Of a DNA stretch of 53,661 nucleotides, positions 38,884 through 47,463 are shown piece after piece (within the stretch, counting starts at the first letter, position 1; every line of letters begins with the position of its first letter). The notes below the pieces were generated by a model. That model had not been told where the DNA came from. It saw only the letters and a list, made by a program, of their open reading frames with translations, and ran no database searches. This DNA is from an uncultured archaeon (GTDB lineage: Archaea > Halobacteriota > Halobacteria > Halobacteriales > Haloferacaceae). The position numbers and the translations under genes were made by a program. The DNA lies in assembly GCA_937138675.1 (NCBI GenBank), contig CAKZPG010000044.1, positions 1 to 53,661 of the forward strand, written 5' to 3'.

Positions 38884-40797
38884 ATGGAGCGCAAGGAGTT
38901 TCGCGATCTCGTCTCGCCAGAGCGCGCCCACGAGGCCGTCGGCAGCCTCGAACTGTCGCCCGGAACAGAGCGTGTCTCACTTGCGGACGCCAGCGGCCGC
39001 GTGCTCGCCGAACGGATCGACGCCAGAATCGATGTTCCTGGGTTCGACCGCGCGAGTCTCGATGGCTACGCCGTCCGCGCCCGTGACACGTTCGACGCGG
39101 ACGAGGCGTCGCCGGCCGAACTCGACCTCTGCGGGACGGTCCACGCCGGCGAGACGCCAGACGTCGCCGTCGACCCCGGGGACTGCGTGGCCGTGTCGAC
39201 CGGGTCGGTGCTGCCTCCCGGCGCCGACGCCGTGGTGATGGTGGAGGAGACGGAGGAGCGCGGGTCGACGGTTGCCGTCCGGACTCGCGTCGCGCCTGGC
39301 GAGGCGGTGATGTTCGCCGGAACGGACGTGGCCGCAGGCGATCGGGCGCTCGGTCCCGGCACACGACTGACGAGCCGCGAGGTGGGTCTGCTGTCGGCGC
39401 TCGGCGCCGACACGGTGCCTGTTCACGCAAAGCCGCGGGTCGCTATCGTTTCTACCGGCGACGAACTCGTCCGACCGGGCAAGGAACTGGACCCCGCTCG
39501 CGGCGAGATACACGACGTGAACTCCTACAGCGTTGCGGCGGGCGTGGAGGAGGCGGGCGGCGAGGCCGTTCTCTACCCACATGTCGGCGACGACTACGAG
39601 GAGATGGAGCACCTGCTCCGAGAGGCCGCCGCCGACTGTGATCTCGTACTCTCCTCCGGGTCGACGAGCGCGAGCGCCGTTGACGTTATCTACCGGGTAG
39701 TGGACGACGGGGGTGACCTCCTCCTCCACGGTGTCGCGATCAAGCCGGGCAAGCCGATGCTCGTCGGCAGACTAGACGATGCCGCATACGTCGGCCTCCC
39801 GGGCTATCCTGTCTCTGCGCTCACCATCTTCCGGACTTTCGTCGCGCCCGCTATCCGTCGAGCTGCAGGCCTCCCCGACCCGCAGACGGCGACCGTCTCC
39901 GGCCGGATGGCGGTCCGCGAACGCTACGCCGAGGGCCGTCTACGTCTGATGCCTGTTGGCCTTGTCGACCCCGGGTCCGACGACCGAGAGGGGCCGGACG
40001 ACCTGCTCGTCTATCCCGTCGACAAGGGGAGTGGCGCGACCACTAGCCTCGTTGAGGCAGACGGCGTTGTGGAGATGCCGGCAGATGTCGAGTATCTCGA
40101 CCGGGGCGAGACGGTGGAGGTCGCTCTGTTCTCGCCGGACCTCCGGCCGCCCACTCTCCTCCTCGCGGGCGAGGATGACCCCGCGCTCTCGCGACTGCTC
40201 GACCAGGTGACCCGTCCGCGACACCTCCCTGTCGGGTCGCGCGAGGGTCTGCGGCGCCTGCGCAAGGGGGCAATCGACGCCGCCGTCGTCGCCGGCCCGA
40301 CTGACCAAGCCACTCCGTCGACGCCCGTCGCCGAGTGGGACCGGGAGTGGGGGCTGGCCGTCACCGAGGGCTCGGAGATCGAGGCGCTCTCCGATCTTGT
40401 CGACCGCGACATCCGGTTCGTCAACCGGACGACTGCGTCGGGCCTCCGGACAAGCTTAGACGACGCGATGGGCGAACTCGCCGTCAAGCGCGGCGTCGAC
40501 CGACACGAACTGGAAGCACGCGTTGCCGGCTACGACGCCGGTGTGCGCGCACATGAGAGCCCCGTCCGGGCGGTCGTGTGCGGGGACGCCGACGCTGGGC
40601 TGGGGCTCCGGGCGACCGCCGAGCGACTCGGTCTGCCTTTCCAATCGCTCGGAACGCAGACGGTGCGGGTGCTTGCCGCGCCAGCGCGCGCCCAGAAGCC
40701 GGGGGTGCGGGCGCTCACCGATGCCGTCGCCGGGGGAGCGGCGTTCGCGGACCTGACCGGCTACCCGGCGAGTTCGGCGAACGACGAGACGCGGTAG
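38884..40797 (+). CDS. moeA2: MoeA fused to a periplasmic-binding-protein-like domain
   Basis: A 637-residue protein with a complete MoeA (about 1-405: PGFDRASLDGYAVRARD, STGSVLPPGADAVVMVEETEE, STGDELVRPG, the SSGSTSASAVD variant of the usual SGGxSxG, and LPGYPVSALTIF). It is followed by a PBP-like domain (about 425-637: LRPPTLLLAGEDDPALSRLL, IDAAVVAG, DIRFVNRTTASGLRTSLD, GYDAGVRAHESPVRAVV). The C-terminal domain resembles the LysR/molybdate-type substrate-binding fold and is common in archaeal MoeA proteins, where it may sense ligand. It lies 42 bp after the small membrane gene. Confidence 0.9.
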   Translation: MERKEFRDLVSPERAHEAVGSLELSPGTERVSLADASGRVLAERIDARIDVPGFDRASLDGYAVRARDTFDADEASPAELDLCGTVHAGETPDVAVDPGDCVAVSTGSVLPPGADAVVMVEETEERGSTVAVRTRVAPGEAVMFAGTDVAAGDRALGPGTRLTSREVGLLSALGADTVPVHAKPRVAIVSTGDELVRPGKELDPARGEIHDVNSYSVAAGVEEAGGEAVLYPHVGDDYEEMEHLLREAAADCDLVLSSGSTSASAVDVIYRVVDDGGDLLLHGVAIKPGKPMLVGRLDDAAYVGLPGYPVSALTIFRTFVAPAIRRAAGLPDPQTATVSGRMAVRERYAEGRLRLMPVGLVDPGSDDREGPDDLLVYPVDKGSGATTSLVEADGVVEMPADVEYLDRGETVEVALFSPDLRPPTLLLAGEDDPALSRLLDQVTRPRHLPVGSREGLRRLRKGAIDAAVVAGPTDQATPSTPVAEWDREWGLAVTEGSEIEALSDLVDRDIRFVNRTTASGLRTSLDDAMGELAVKRGVDRHELEARVAGYDAGVRAHESPVRAVVCGDADAGLGLRATAERLGLPFQSLGTQTVRVLAAPARAQKPGVRALTDAVAGGAAFADLTGYPASSANDETR

Positions 40798-41411
40798 TCG
40801 GCGCGGACGCAGTAGCCCCGCCGCTCGTGGCCGTGTCGCTCGACGTGAACGGCATCAAGGCCGGCGGCCCACGCCGCACCGACGTCCGAGGGCATATCCC
40901 CGGCGAAGACCCCGCGAGCGCGGTCTGTCACGCCCAGTGCAGCCCGTGCGCGTTCGACCGGCCGGGGGTCTGGCTTCCAGCCCACCTCGTCGGTACAACA
41001 GACTACCACGTCGAACTGGCGACGGAGGTCGAGGGCCTCGAGTACTGGGTCGGTGAGGAATGACTGGCAGTGAGTGACCACCCCGGTCGGCGCGTTGAGG
41101 TCCCGGACGAACGCGGCGTCGGGGTGGAGACGGGTCGCGGCAGCGCGCTCGGCGGGTCGTTCGGCGGCGTGGAACGCCTGCCAGAACGCCCGGACGTCGA
41201 CGCCCCACTTTTGGAGAAGTGCGTTGCGCTCGCCCGCGAGGCCGTGCCAGAGGAGGCTCGCCTCCCGATCCGAGAACCGACGGTCCAGCTGGTCGCCTGC
41301 ACGGTCGAAGGTCGTCCGAACGTACGACCAGTCGGCGTCGACCAACGTGCCGTCAAGATCGAACAGCCAGTAGTCGTAGCCCGGCAGCGCGGCCGGGTCT
41401 GGTGCAGTCAT
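40761..41411 (-). CDS. HAD-superfamily hydrolase
   Basis: A 216-residue haloacid dehalogenase-like phosphatase. The motif-I aspartates are D18 and D20 in LFDLDGTLVDAD. Motif II is T/S in VVTHCQ, motif III lysine is in GWKPDPRP, and motif IV is GDMPSDVGAA. A C1-type helical cap (residues 24-95) is present, so it probably acts on a small phosphorylated metabolite. The start is ATG at 41411. The 3' end overlaps moeA2 by 37 bp on the opposite strand. Confidence 0.85.
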   Translation of the reverse strand: MTAPDPAALPGYDYWLFDLDGTLVDADWSYVRTTFDRAGDQLDRRFSDREASLLWHGLAGERNALLQKWGVDVRAFWQAFHAAERPAERAAATRLHPDAAFVRDLNAPTGVVTHCQSFLTDPVLEALDLRRQFDVVVCCTDEVGWKPDPRPVERARAALGVTDRARGVFAGDMPSDVGAAWAAGLDAVHVERHGHERRGYCVRADYRVSSFAELAG

Positions 41412-41454
41412 CGCCGGACTCGAAGCCGTGTGCGGGCAAATCCCTTCCGCTGAG

Positions 41455-42261
41455 TCACGACGTCGCACGCTCTATCGGGTCGGCCTTCGGGTGGTCCCGG
41501 GTCACACGGATTGGCGGTCGGTCCGGCGCGCGCTTCTCGTCTGCGGGAAGCAGGTACTGGTGCCACTCGCGGTCGCCCTTGATGCCCCAGTCGCCGAGCA
41601 GGGGGTGTGGCGGGAGGTCGTCGTAGTCTTCGATACGGCGCTGAATTATCTCACGTGCCTCTTGCCCGGTCGGGTGGTCGGCGGTGACGTTCAGCGCCTC
41701 GAACAGCGCCCGGGGCTGGAAGGTTATCTCTAAACCGACGGGGCAGTATCGGCTCCGACGCTCGTCGTAGAACGGCGCGCGACAGGTCGGAAAGAAGGGC
41801 TCGCCGGCGAAGCAGAACTCCCACTTGCAGGTGTCAGGGTCCGTCGGGATGTCAGCGGGCCACGGCTCCGGGTCATGGACGTGGAGAAACTGTAGGACAT
41901 TCCATAGTCGCTCGTGGTACTCGCGCTCTCCCAGTTCGCGGGCGGGCGGGCGAAAGAACGCGACGAGTGAGGCACGGTCGCTGTGGTCGCGCCAGACGTC
42001 GAGATACTCGACGAGGACGCGTCCGAGTCCAAAGAGCGCCTCGGGGTCGGTCATCGAGTCGACGACGGTGTAGAGCGGGTCACCCTGTCGTAATGACTCC
42101 GCAGCGAAGAAACACGGGAACGGCGAGCCGTCGCGCTCACCGGTCAGGCTAGCCTCGAACGATTCCCAGTGGGCAGCTAGCCAGTCCGGCGTCGACGGGT
42201 CGGACGCACGCGATGCCAATGTCGACTGGTCAAGGAGCCGTGTGAGCCCCGGCTCGTTCAT
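41455..42261 (-). CDS. YqcI/YcgG family protein
   Basis: A 268-residue protein that I assign to the YqcI/YcgG family from WEFCFAGEPFFPTCRAPFY, GLEITFQPRALFEALN and the C-terminal GDREWHQYLLPADE. It is found in Bacillus and some archaea, without established function. The conserved Cys, Phe and Pro cluster suggests a metal or heme site, but this is not proven. The start is ATG at 42261 (MNEPGL), with an alternative at 42270. The 250 bp upstream (to 42514) contain no gene I can support. Confidence 0.7.
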   Translation of the reverse strand: MNEPGLTRLLDQSTLASRASDPSTPDWLAAHWESFEASLTGERDGSPFPCFFAAESLRQGDPLYTVVDSMTDPEALFGLGRVLVEYLDVWRDHSDRASLVAFFRPPARELGEREYHERLWNVLQFLHVHDPEPWPADIPTDPDTCKWEFCFAGEPFFPTCRAPFYDERRSRYCPVGLEITFQPRALFEALNVTADHPTGQEAREIIQRRIEDYDDLPPHPLLGDWGIKGDREWHQYLLPADEKRAPDRPPIRVTRDHPKADPIERATS

Positions 42262-42514
42262 ACACTGCATCTGAACTGGGGCGGTATGACGGTTCCGGGA
42301 ACACATGCAGACCGCACCGTGCGTGGTATGCAGAATGAGTCTACCACTCTTGAGTATCTCCTGCCAGGCGGCAATCACATCTCGTTTGCGGCCCGACCTA
42401 CGACCCACACGGAGACCGCGCAGCCGCGGTCAGAATGCGTTCGGGATCGTCCCGGTTGCATGGCTGTTCCACGGCAGAGCCCTCGCTCCAGCGCGGGGGG
42501 CTGTCAGCTTCTCG

Positions 42515-42790
42515 TCAGCGCTGTTCATCGAACAGTCCCGCGAGGCGGGTGTCCTTCTCGGTGATCCCGCCCTCCTCGTGACTGGTCAGGCGGACCTCCA
42601 CCTCACCGTACCGGATCTCGATTGTGGGGTGGTGGAACTCCTCTTGGGCTACCTCGCCTACGCGCGCGGCGAAGGCAACGCCGTTGAGATAGTCAGAAAA
42701 CTCGTAGACGCGAACGATCTCGTCGCCGTCGCGCGACCATTCGTCGGAAAGTTCGCTCGCTATCTCGTCGTCGTTGAGCAGACGGGCCAT
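42515..42790 (-). CDS. phhB: Pterin-4a-carbinolamine dehydratase
   Basis: Dehydrates 4a-hydroxytetrahydropterin in pterin recycling, and the family is also reported in other pterin-linked roles such as cofactor assembly. The 91-residue protein has the active-site signature EEFHHPTIEIRYGEVEVRLTSHE (EF-HH-P...Y...H) that defines PCD enzymes. The start is ATG at 42790. It is 44 bp downstream of hemA on the same strand. No aromatic amino-acid hydroxylase is nearby, so its substrate in this organism is uncertain. Confidence 0.9.
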   Translation of the reverse strand: MARLLNDDEIASELSDEWSRDGDEIVRVYEFSDYLNGVAFAARVGEVAQEEFHHPTIEIRYGEVEVRLTSHEEGGITEKDTRLAGLFDEQR

Positions 42791-42833
42791 AGTCTTAGTT
42801 CGGCGGGTGGCCGCAAAATGCTTGGCCCGAGTT

Positions 42834-44150
42834 TCAGTCTTCGGCGCTTGTCTCCACGCCCGCGTCGGGCCGGTCCGGCGCGGCGTCGACCTGCGGCGTG
42901 TCGACTGTGGGGTCAAACAGCCCCATCGCGGTCTGGATCGTCGTCAAGTCGTCGGCCTCGGCGGCGGCCTTCAGACTCTGGGTTGGTGGCGCGAGCAGCT
43001 GGTTGACGAGTGAGTCCGCGAACGCCTCGATCGCTTCGTGCTGGTCCTCGGTCAACTCCTCGCCATCACACTCTGTCAACCGGGAGCGCAGGCGCGCGAG
43101 TTCGGCCTGCTTCATTCGGTCTGCGCCCTCGTACATCGCGCCGATGGCCTCGTCGGCACGTTCGCGCTTGTAGCTCCGGAGTAGGCGCTCGAACTCGTCG
43201 TCGACCATCGCAGCGACGGCCTCGGCAGCGGCCTTGCGTCGCTCTCGCGTCCGGTCGGTTATCTCGTGCAGCGCCGTCACGTCGCGCAGTGTGACGCCCG
43301 CGACTGTTTTCACCGTCGGGTCGACGTCCCGTGGCACTGCAAGGTCAATGATGACCGTCTCGCCCGCGTCCGCGAGCGCACTGCTGTCGAACACCGGTTC
43401 GGCGCTCGCCGTCGCCGTCACCATGATGTCGGCGTGGGCAACACGCGTCGTCGCTTCGTCGAGGGGGATGGCTGTCGCCGGAAGGTCGAACTCCGCGGCG
43501 AGCGCACTGGCGCGCTCGACGGTCCGGTTCGCGACGACAAGGTTGCCTACCCCGGCGTCGACGAGCGCCCGTGCCGCTTTCTGGCCCGTTTCGCCGGCAC
43601 CGACGACCAGCCCGGTGGCGCCCGCAAGCGTCGACTTCTCGCCGGCTGCCTCGACTGCAGCGCGGGCGAGCGAGGTGGTCCCCTCGTTTATCGAGGTTTC
43701 CGTGCGCGCTCGCTCACCAACGTGGAGTGCCTTCCGAACCGCGGATCCGAGCGTCGGGCCGAGCGCGCCAACTCCCTCCGCGGCCTCAAGAGCGTTGCGC
43801 ACCTGACCGAGAATTTCGTCCTCGCCTAACACCTGCGACTCTAGCCCCGCGGCGACCCGCAGGAGATGCCGGAGGCTGTCCTCGTGGTCCAGTCGTCTGA
43901 TGGCGCCGTCGCGCACCTCGGGCGCGAACGACTCGAGCGCCGCCCGTCCGTCTGTGGGGCTCTCGGTGACGACGTACGCCTCCGCCCGGTTACAGGTGTG
44001 AAGCGCGAACGCCTCGCGCACGCCGTTGTGGCGGGTGACTTCGTCGAGCGTCGTCCGGGCGTCGCCGCCGCCGGCAGCGCCTATCTCGTCCAGCGTTGCG
44101 CGCCGATGGGTGACGGCCACGCCCGTCACGATGCCGTCATCGCGCGTCAC
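42834..44150 (-). CDS. hemA: Glutamyl-tRNA reductase HemA
   Basis: Reduces glutamyl-tRNA(Glu) to glutamate-1-semialdehyde, the first committed step of C5 tetrapyrrole synthesis. The 438-residue protein has catalytic C53 in ALHTCNRAEAYV, GLESQVLGEDEILGQVR, the NADPH site ATGLVVGAGETGQKAARAL and VVANRTVERA. A long acidic C-terminal tail is typical of haloarchaea. The GTG start at 44150 overlaps the sirC stop by 4 bp (GTGA), tying it to the siroheme genes upstream. Confidence 0.93.
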   Translation of the reverse strand: MTRDDGIVTGVAVTHRRATLDEIGAAGGGDARTTLDEVTRHNGVREAFALHTCNRAEAYVVTESPTDGRAALESFAPEVRDGAIRRLDHEDSLRHLLRVAAGLESQVLGEDEILGQVRNALEAAEGVGALGPTLGSAVRKALHVGERARTETSINEGTTSLARAAVEAAGEKSTLAGATGLVVGAGETGQKAARALVDAGVGNLVVANRTVERASALAAEFDLPATAIPLDEATTRVAHADIMVTATASAEPVFDSSALADAGETVIIDLAVPRDVDPTVKTVAGVTLRDVTALHEITDRTRERRKAAAEAVAAMVDDEFERLLRSYKRERADEAIGAMYEGADRMKQAELARLRSRLTECDGEELTEDQHEAIEAFADSLVNQLLAPPTQSLKAAAEADDLTTIQTAMGLFDPTVDTPQVDAAPDRPDAGVETSAED

Positions 44151-44809
44151 CGGTCCCCTCCTACGGGCGCAGAGAGCGCCGTGTCTGCGGCTCGGTCGAC
44201 GGCTGCGTCAACTCGCTCACGGTCGTCCGCCCGCGCGGCGGCCCAGACCTCGTCGTCGCGCGCGGCGGCCCGGACCGCGTCGCGCCGGCGGCCGGCGTCG
44301 ACGCCCTCGGCCGCGAGCTCGGTCCGCAGACAGCCGGTCGCGTCGGCGACTAGCCCCGCCCCCGCGAGTTCCGACTCGAGTCGCTCGCGGAGGACGCGTG
44401 CGAGCGCCGGACTCGCGCCGCCCGTCGAGAGCGCGGCCCGTACATCGCCGTCGGCGACAGTCGCGGGCACAGTCACCTCACCGACCGCACGGCCGCCAGA
44501 CTCGTCGGCGCGGTTGACTAACGCTCCACAATCGCGCGCGGCGTCGGCGACGGCCACGTTCACCTCATCGTCGGTAGTCGCACAGACAACGAGCGCAGGG
44601 TCGTACCGGCCGATGAGTGCGGGCGCCTCGTCGGGCGTCACCGCCAGCCGGACGCGCGTCGCGCCGCCGTAGTTCTCGTTCGGGAACGCTGACGAGACGA
44701 CCACCACGTCCGCTTCGGCCGCGAATGTGCGGGCCCGTCTGCTCCCAACGGCGCCGCCGCCGACGACTAGCACCGTCTCGTCCGAGAGATCGTGTGCGAG
44801 TGGGATCAT
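44147..44809 (-). CDS. sirC: Precorrin-2 dehydrogenase (siroheme synthase N-domain)
   Basis: Oxidises precorrin-2 to sirohydrochlorin with NAD (and, in Met8p/CysG-type enzymes, may also chelate iron). The 220-residue protein has the Rossmann motif TVLVVGGGAVGSRRARTF (14-31) and the Met8p-like VVCATTDDEVNVAVADAAR and PATVADGDVRAALSTGGASPALAR. The methyltransferase domain of full CysG is absent. It lies between ahbB and hemA with 4-bp overlaps on both sides. Confidence 0.88.
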   Translation of the reverse strand: MIPLAHDLSDETVLVVGGGAVGSRRARTFAAEADVVVVSSAFPNENYGGATRVRLAVTPDEAPALIGRYDPALVVCATTDDEVNVAVADAARDCGALVNRADESGGRAVGEVTVPATVADGDVRAALSTGGASPALARVLRERLESELAGAGLVADATGCLRTELAAEGVDAGRRRDAVRAAARDDEVWAAARADDRERVDAAVDRAADTALSAPVGGDR

Positions 44810-45861
44810 TCCGTGTTCGCCTCGGCGCGTTCGGCCAGCCTGATGCCCGTCTTCTTCAGGATTCGGGTCGAGAACAGCGTGTCCCAGTCGTCCTCACCGA
44901 CGTCCCAGAACCGCTCCATCTCCTCGCGCACCCGCTCGACCCGTTCGTTGCTCTCTGCCTCTGTCCGACCGTGTGTCATCGCAAAGACGTTGTACGGCCA
45001 CACGCCCTCGTGTCGAGGGCGCTCGTAGCAGTGGGTGACGAAGTCGAGGCTCGCGACCGCCGGGCCCACCTCGCCAACGAGGCCGTCGGGCACGTCCCAC
45101 ACGGTCATTCCGTTCTCTGTGTAGCCCAGGGCGTAGTGGTTGGGGACGACACCAACCCGTCGGACCTTCCCCTCCAGCCGGAAGCGCTCTATCGTCTCAA
45201 CAACCCACCCGACGTCCGTATCGAGCGAGTCGGCGACGTCGCAGAACGGCGTCTCTGTCGTCGGCAGACCGCCTTGTATCTCGACGATCAGATCGCGCTC
45301 CGCCGGAGTGAGCGTCTCGCGGTCTGTTGGCTTGACGTCTTGGGCCAGGACAGACAGGTCGAGGTCGCCATCGGCGACCGGGCCGTCGACGAGGAACTTC
45401 GCCTTGACACGGAACTCGCGCTGCTTCGGCAGGTTGTACGTCGGTTGGCCCGTCTCGGCTTCTATCTCCGCGAGTACCTCCTCGACGGACTCCTCGGCCA
45501 CGCTCAGGACGAACCAGACGTTTAGCTGGTCGTGTTCGCGCTCGTAGTTGTGCGCCACCTCGCGCCGGGCGTTGATCAGATCGGTGACCTCCTCGAACCG
45601 GTTCTCTGGTGCGTGTGTCGCGACGAGTGTCGCTGTCCCGCCGATAGCCTCAGCGTTGACGAGGGCGCCAAACCGCGAGATCGTGCCCCCTTCGTCGAGG
45701 TCGTGTACGCGCGCCGCGAGGTCGGCAGCACTCACTTCGACGCCACGCTCTCGGAGAGCTGCCGCCGCCGGTTCGAACGGCCGTTCGACGACCGGAAATC
45801 CCCCCTGAAAGGCGTTGACGACAGCCCGGTCAAGGCGGTCGAGCGTCGCGGCCTCACTCAT
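44806..45861 (-). CDS. ahbB: Siroheme decarboxylase, AhbA-AhbB type fusion (Lrp/AsnC-like), second copy
   Basis: A 351-residue paralog of the protein at 22952-24007, also with two NirDLGH/AhbAB modules. Half one has GTISRFGALVNAEAIGGTATL and AHNYEREHDQLNVWFV. Half two has KVRRVGVVPNHYALGYTENG, MTVWDVPDG and THCYERPRHEGVWPYNVF. It heads the operon ahbB > sirC > hemA with 4-bp overlaps, so its tie to heme synthesis is strong. Both proteins are needed if they function as a heteromer, as AhbA and AhbB do in Desulfovibrio. The AhbB label is provisional. Confidence 0.82.
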   Translation of the reverse strand: MSEAATLDRLDRAVVNAFQGGFPVVERPFEPAAAALRERGVEVSAADLAARVHDLDEGGTISRFGALVNAEAIGGTATLVATHAPENRFEEVTDLINARREVAHNYEREHDQLNVWFVLSVAEESVEEVLAEIEAETGQPTYNLPKQREFRVKAKFLVDGPVADGDLDLSVLAQDVKPTDRETLTPAERDLIVEIQGGLPTTETPFCDVADSLDTDVGWVVETIERFRLEGKVRRVGVVPNHYALGYTENGMTVWDVPDGLVGEVGPAVASLDFVTHCYERPRHEGVWPYNVFAMTHGRTEAESNERVERVREEMERFWDVGEDDWDTLFSTRILKKTGIRLAERAEANTE

Positions 45862-45940
45862 TACTCGCCGGTCGGGACCCTCCCGGGATAAGCGTCTCGC
45901 TCGCGGCTCGCTGGCCTGCGGTCGTCGGGCCGGAGCCGCG

Positions 45941-46381
45941 TCACGACGACGGTACGTCGTCCCGTTCGGACTCGCCGTCGGTCCTGACGCCGGTCACGCG
46001 CGGCCCGAGCGCCTCTACCCCCTCAACGATGCCGACGTGGTCGGCCTCGGCCGGGTAGTAAAAGACGAGGTCGAAGCTCCCCTCACGTAGCAGCTGCTGG
46101 CACTCCCAGACGAAGCTGTCGTCGTCGAGGCGTCGGCCCTGAAACTGGTTCGAGGCGAACTCCGGGTCGTCGTTCCCGGCGTGGATGTACGAGTCGCCGG
46201 CTTCGAGGCCGGGCGTATGCCCAGCGACAACATCGTTCAGTTCGACGGTCAGCTCGTGCATTTCGAGGTCATCGCGCCCTTCGAGCTCTGTGTGGACGAT
46301 GGCGCCGTTCAATTCAACCTCGCCCGGTTCGAGCATCGCCTGCGTCCGCTGGTACAGGTCTGCGTCGACCGTTCCGGTCAT
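45941..46381 (-). CDS. DUF5778-like haloarchaeal protein
   Basis: A 146-residue acidic soluble protein that I associate with the haloarchaeal DUF5778 family (DADLYQRTQAMLEPGEVEL, IVHTELEGRDDLEMHELTVE). No motif suggests an enzyme. It is upstream of ahbB on the same strand (79-bp gap), and the opposite-strand cis-prenyltransferase gene starts 82 bp beyond its 5' end. Function unknown. Confidence 0.65.
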   Translation of the reverse strand: MTGTVDADLYQRTQAMLEPGEVELNGAIVHTELEGRDDLEMHELTVELNDVVAGHTPGLEAGDSYIHAGNDDPEFASNQFQGRRLDDDSFVWECQQLLREGSFDLVFYYPAEADHVGIVEGVEALGPRVTGVRTDGESERDDVPSS

Positions 46382-46463
46382 ACTCTTTTTCTGGCCCCAG
46401 AGCGTTTACCCGTGACGGTCCCCCAGCAAAAGACACATATCGGGTGACTGCGACGCGACGGAC

Positions 46464-47432
46464 GTGATCGGAACCCGGGCACGCGCGCTGGTACGTGACG
46501 CCCTCGAAGGGGTTCACGAGCAGTTCCTGTGGAACGAGATAGATCTGGGAGACGTGCCCGCCCATGTTGCTATCATTCAGGACGGCAACCGCCGTTACGC
46601 ACAGTGCCGGGGCGAGGCCGCGCCGGAGGGCTATCACGCCGGCGCGGACACCACGGAGCAGGTGCTATCGTGGTGTGCAGACCTCGGTGTCGAGGAACTC
46701 ACGCTCTACGCGTTCTCGACCGAGAACTTCGACCGCCCCGAAAACCAGTTGAACACGCTCTTCGACCTCATCGAGTCGAAGCTCCGCGAGTTCGCCGACG
46801 CCGAGAAGATTCACGAGCGCCACGTCCGCGTCCGGGCCATCGGCGACGTCGACCGCCTCCCTGCCCGGGTGCGTGACGCTGTTGCCTACGCCGAGGACCG
46901 GACCCGGGACCACGACCAATTCACGCTCAATGTGGCGCTCGCGTATGGCGGCCGCGCCGAACTGCTTGAGGCCGCCCGCACCGTCGCTCGCGACGTGGCC
47001 GCCGGCGAACTCGACCCGATGGACGTCGATGCTGACGAGGTGGAACGGCGACTCGCCGGCCCGACCGTCCGCGACGTGGACCTCATCGTTCGCACCGGTG
47101 GCGACGAACGCACCTCGAACTTCCTTCCGTGGCATGCGGCCGGCAACGAGGCTGCAGTCTATTTTTGTGCGCCGTACTGGCCCGCGTTCTCGAAGGTCGA
47201 CCTCCTCCGGGGCGTCCGCACCTATCAGGCCCGCGAGGAGTCGTGGCGCGCCAGCCGTGCTGACCGGGCGGCCGCCCTCGTCGGCGCCGTCGGTGAGACG
47301 AGCGCTGTGGAGGCCGGCGCCGTCGTGAGCCGTCTGCGAGAGCGCCTTTCCGGGCGCGCGGCGCGGGCCGCGGAGGATGCACTCCCGGAGGGTGGAGGGG
47401 GAGCAGATCCGGTGGGCGACGGGACTGGATGA
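46464..47432 (+). CDS. uppS: cis-Prenyltransferase (polyprenyl/undecaprenyl diphosphate synthase)
   Basis: Elongates isoprenyl diphosphates with cis double bonds to make the dolichol-type carrier for glycosylation. The 322-residue protein has the catalytic motif HVAIIQDGNRRYA (D40), FSTENFDRPENQL and, near the C-terminus, DLIVRTGGDERTSNFLPWHA and YFCAPYWPAFSKVDLL. The usual 'IMDGN' is IIQDGN here. A 60-residue Ala/Gly-rich C-terminal tail is unusual. The start is GTG at 46464. A degenerate paralog faces it 32 bp away. Confidence 0.9.
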   Translation: MIGTRARALVRDALEGVHEQFLWNEIDLGDVPAHVAIIQDGNRRYAQCRGEAAPEGYHAGADTTEQVLSWCADLGVEELTLYAFSTENFDRPENQLNTLFDLIESKLREFADAEKIHERHVRVRAIGDVDRLPARVRDAVAYAEDRTRDHDQFTLNVALAYGGRAELLEAARTVARDVAAGELDPMDVDADEVERRLAGPTVRDVDLIVRTGGDERTSNFLPWHAAGNEAAVYFCAPYWPAFSKVDLLRGVRTYQAREESWRASRADRAAALVGAVGETSAVEAGAVVSRLRERLSGRAARAAEDALPEGGGGADPVGDGTG

Positions 47433-47463
47433 GGGTGCGACGGTTCGACTGCGAAGAGTTGTT

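Noticed and set aside
37504-38931. Long minus-strand ORF (475 residues) opposite moeA1
   Set aside because: Arg/Ser/Thr/Pro-rich with no acidic bias and no domain. It is the expected shadow of a GC-rich coding strand.
42262-42514. Plus-strand ORF (42286-42564) between the YqcI and pterin dehydratase genes
   Set aside because: No acidic bias, overlaps the real pterin dehydratase gene, and has no recognisable domain. The stretch is treated as intergenic.
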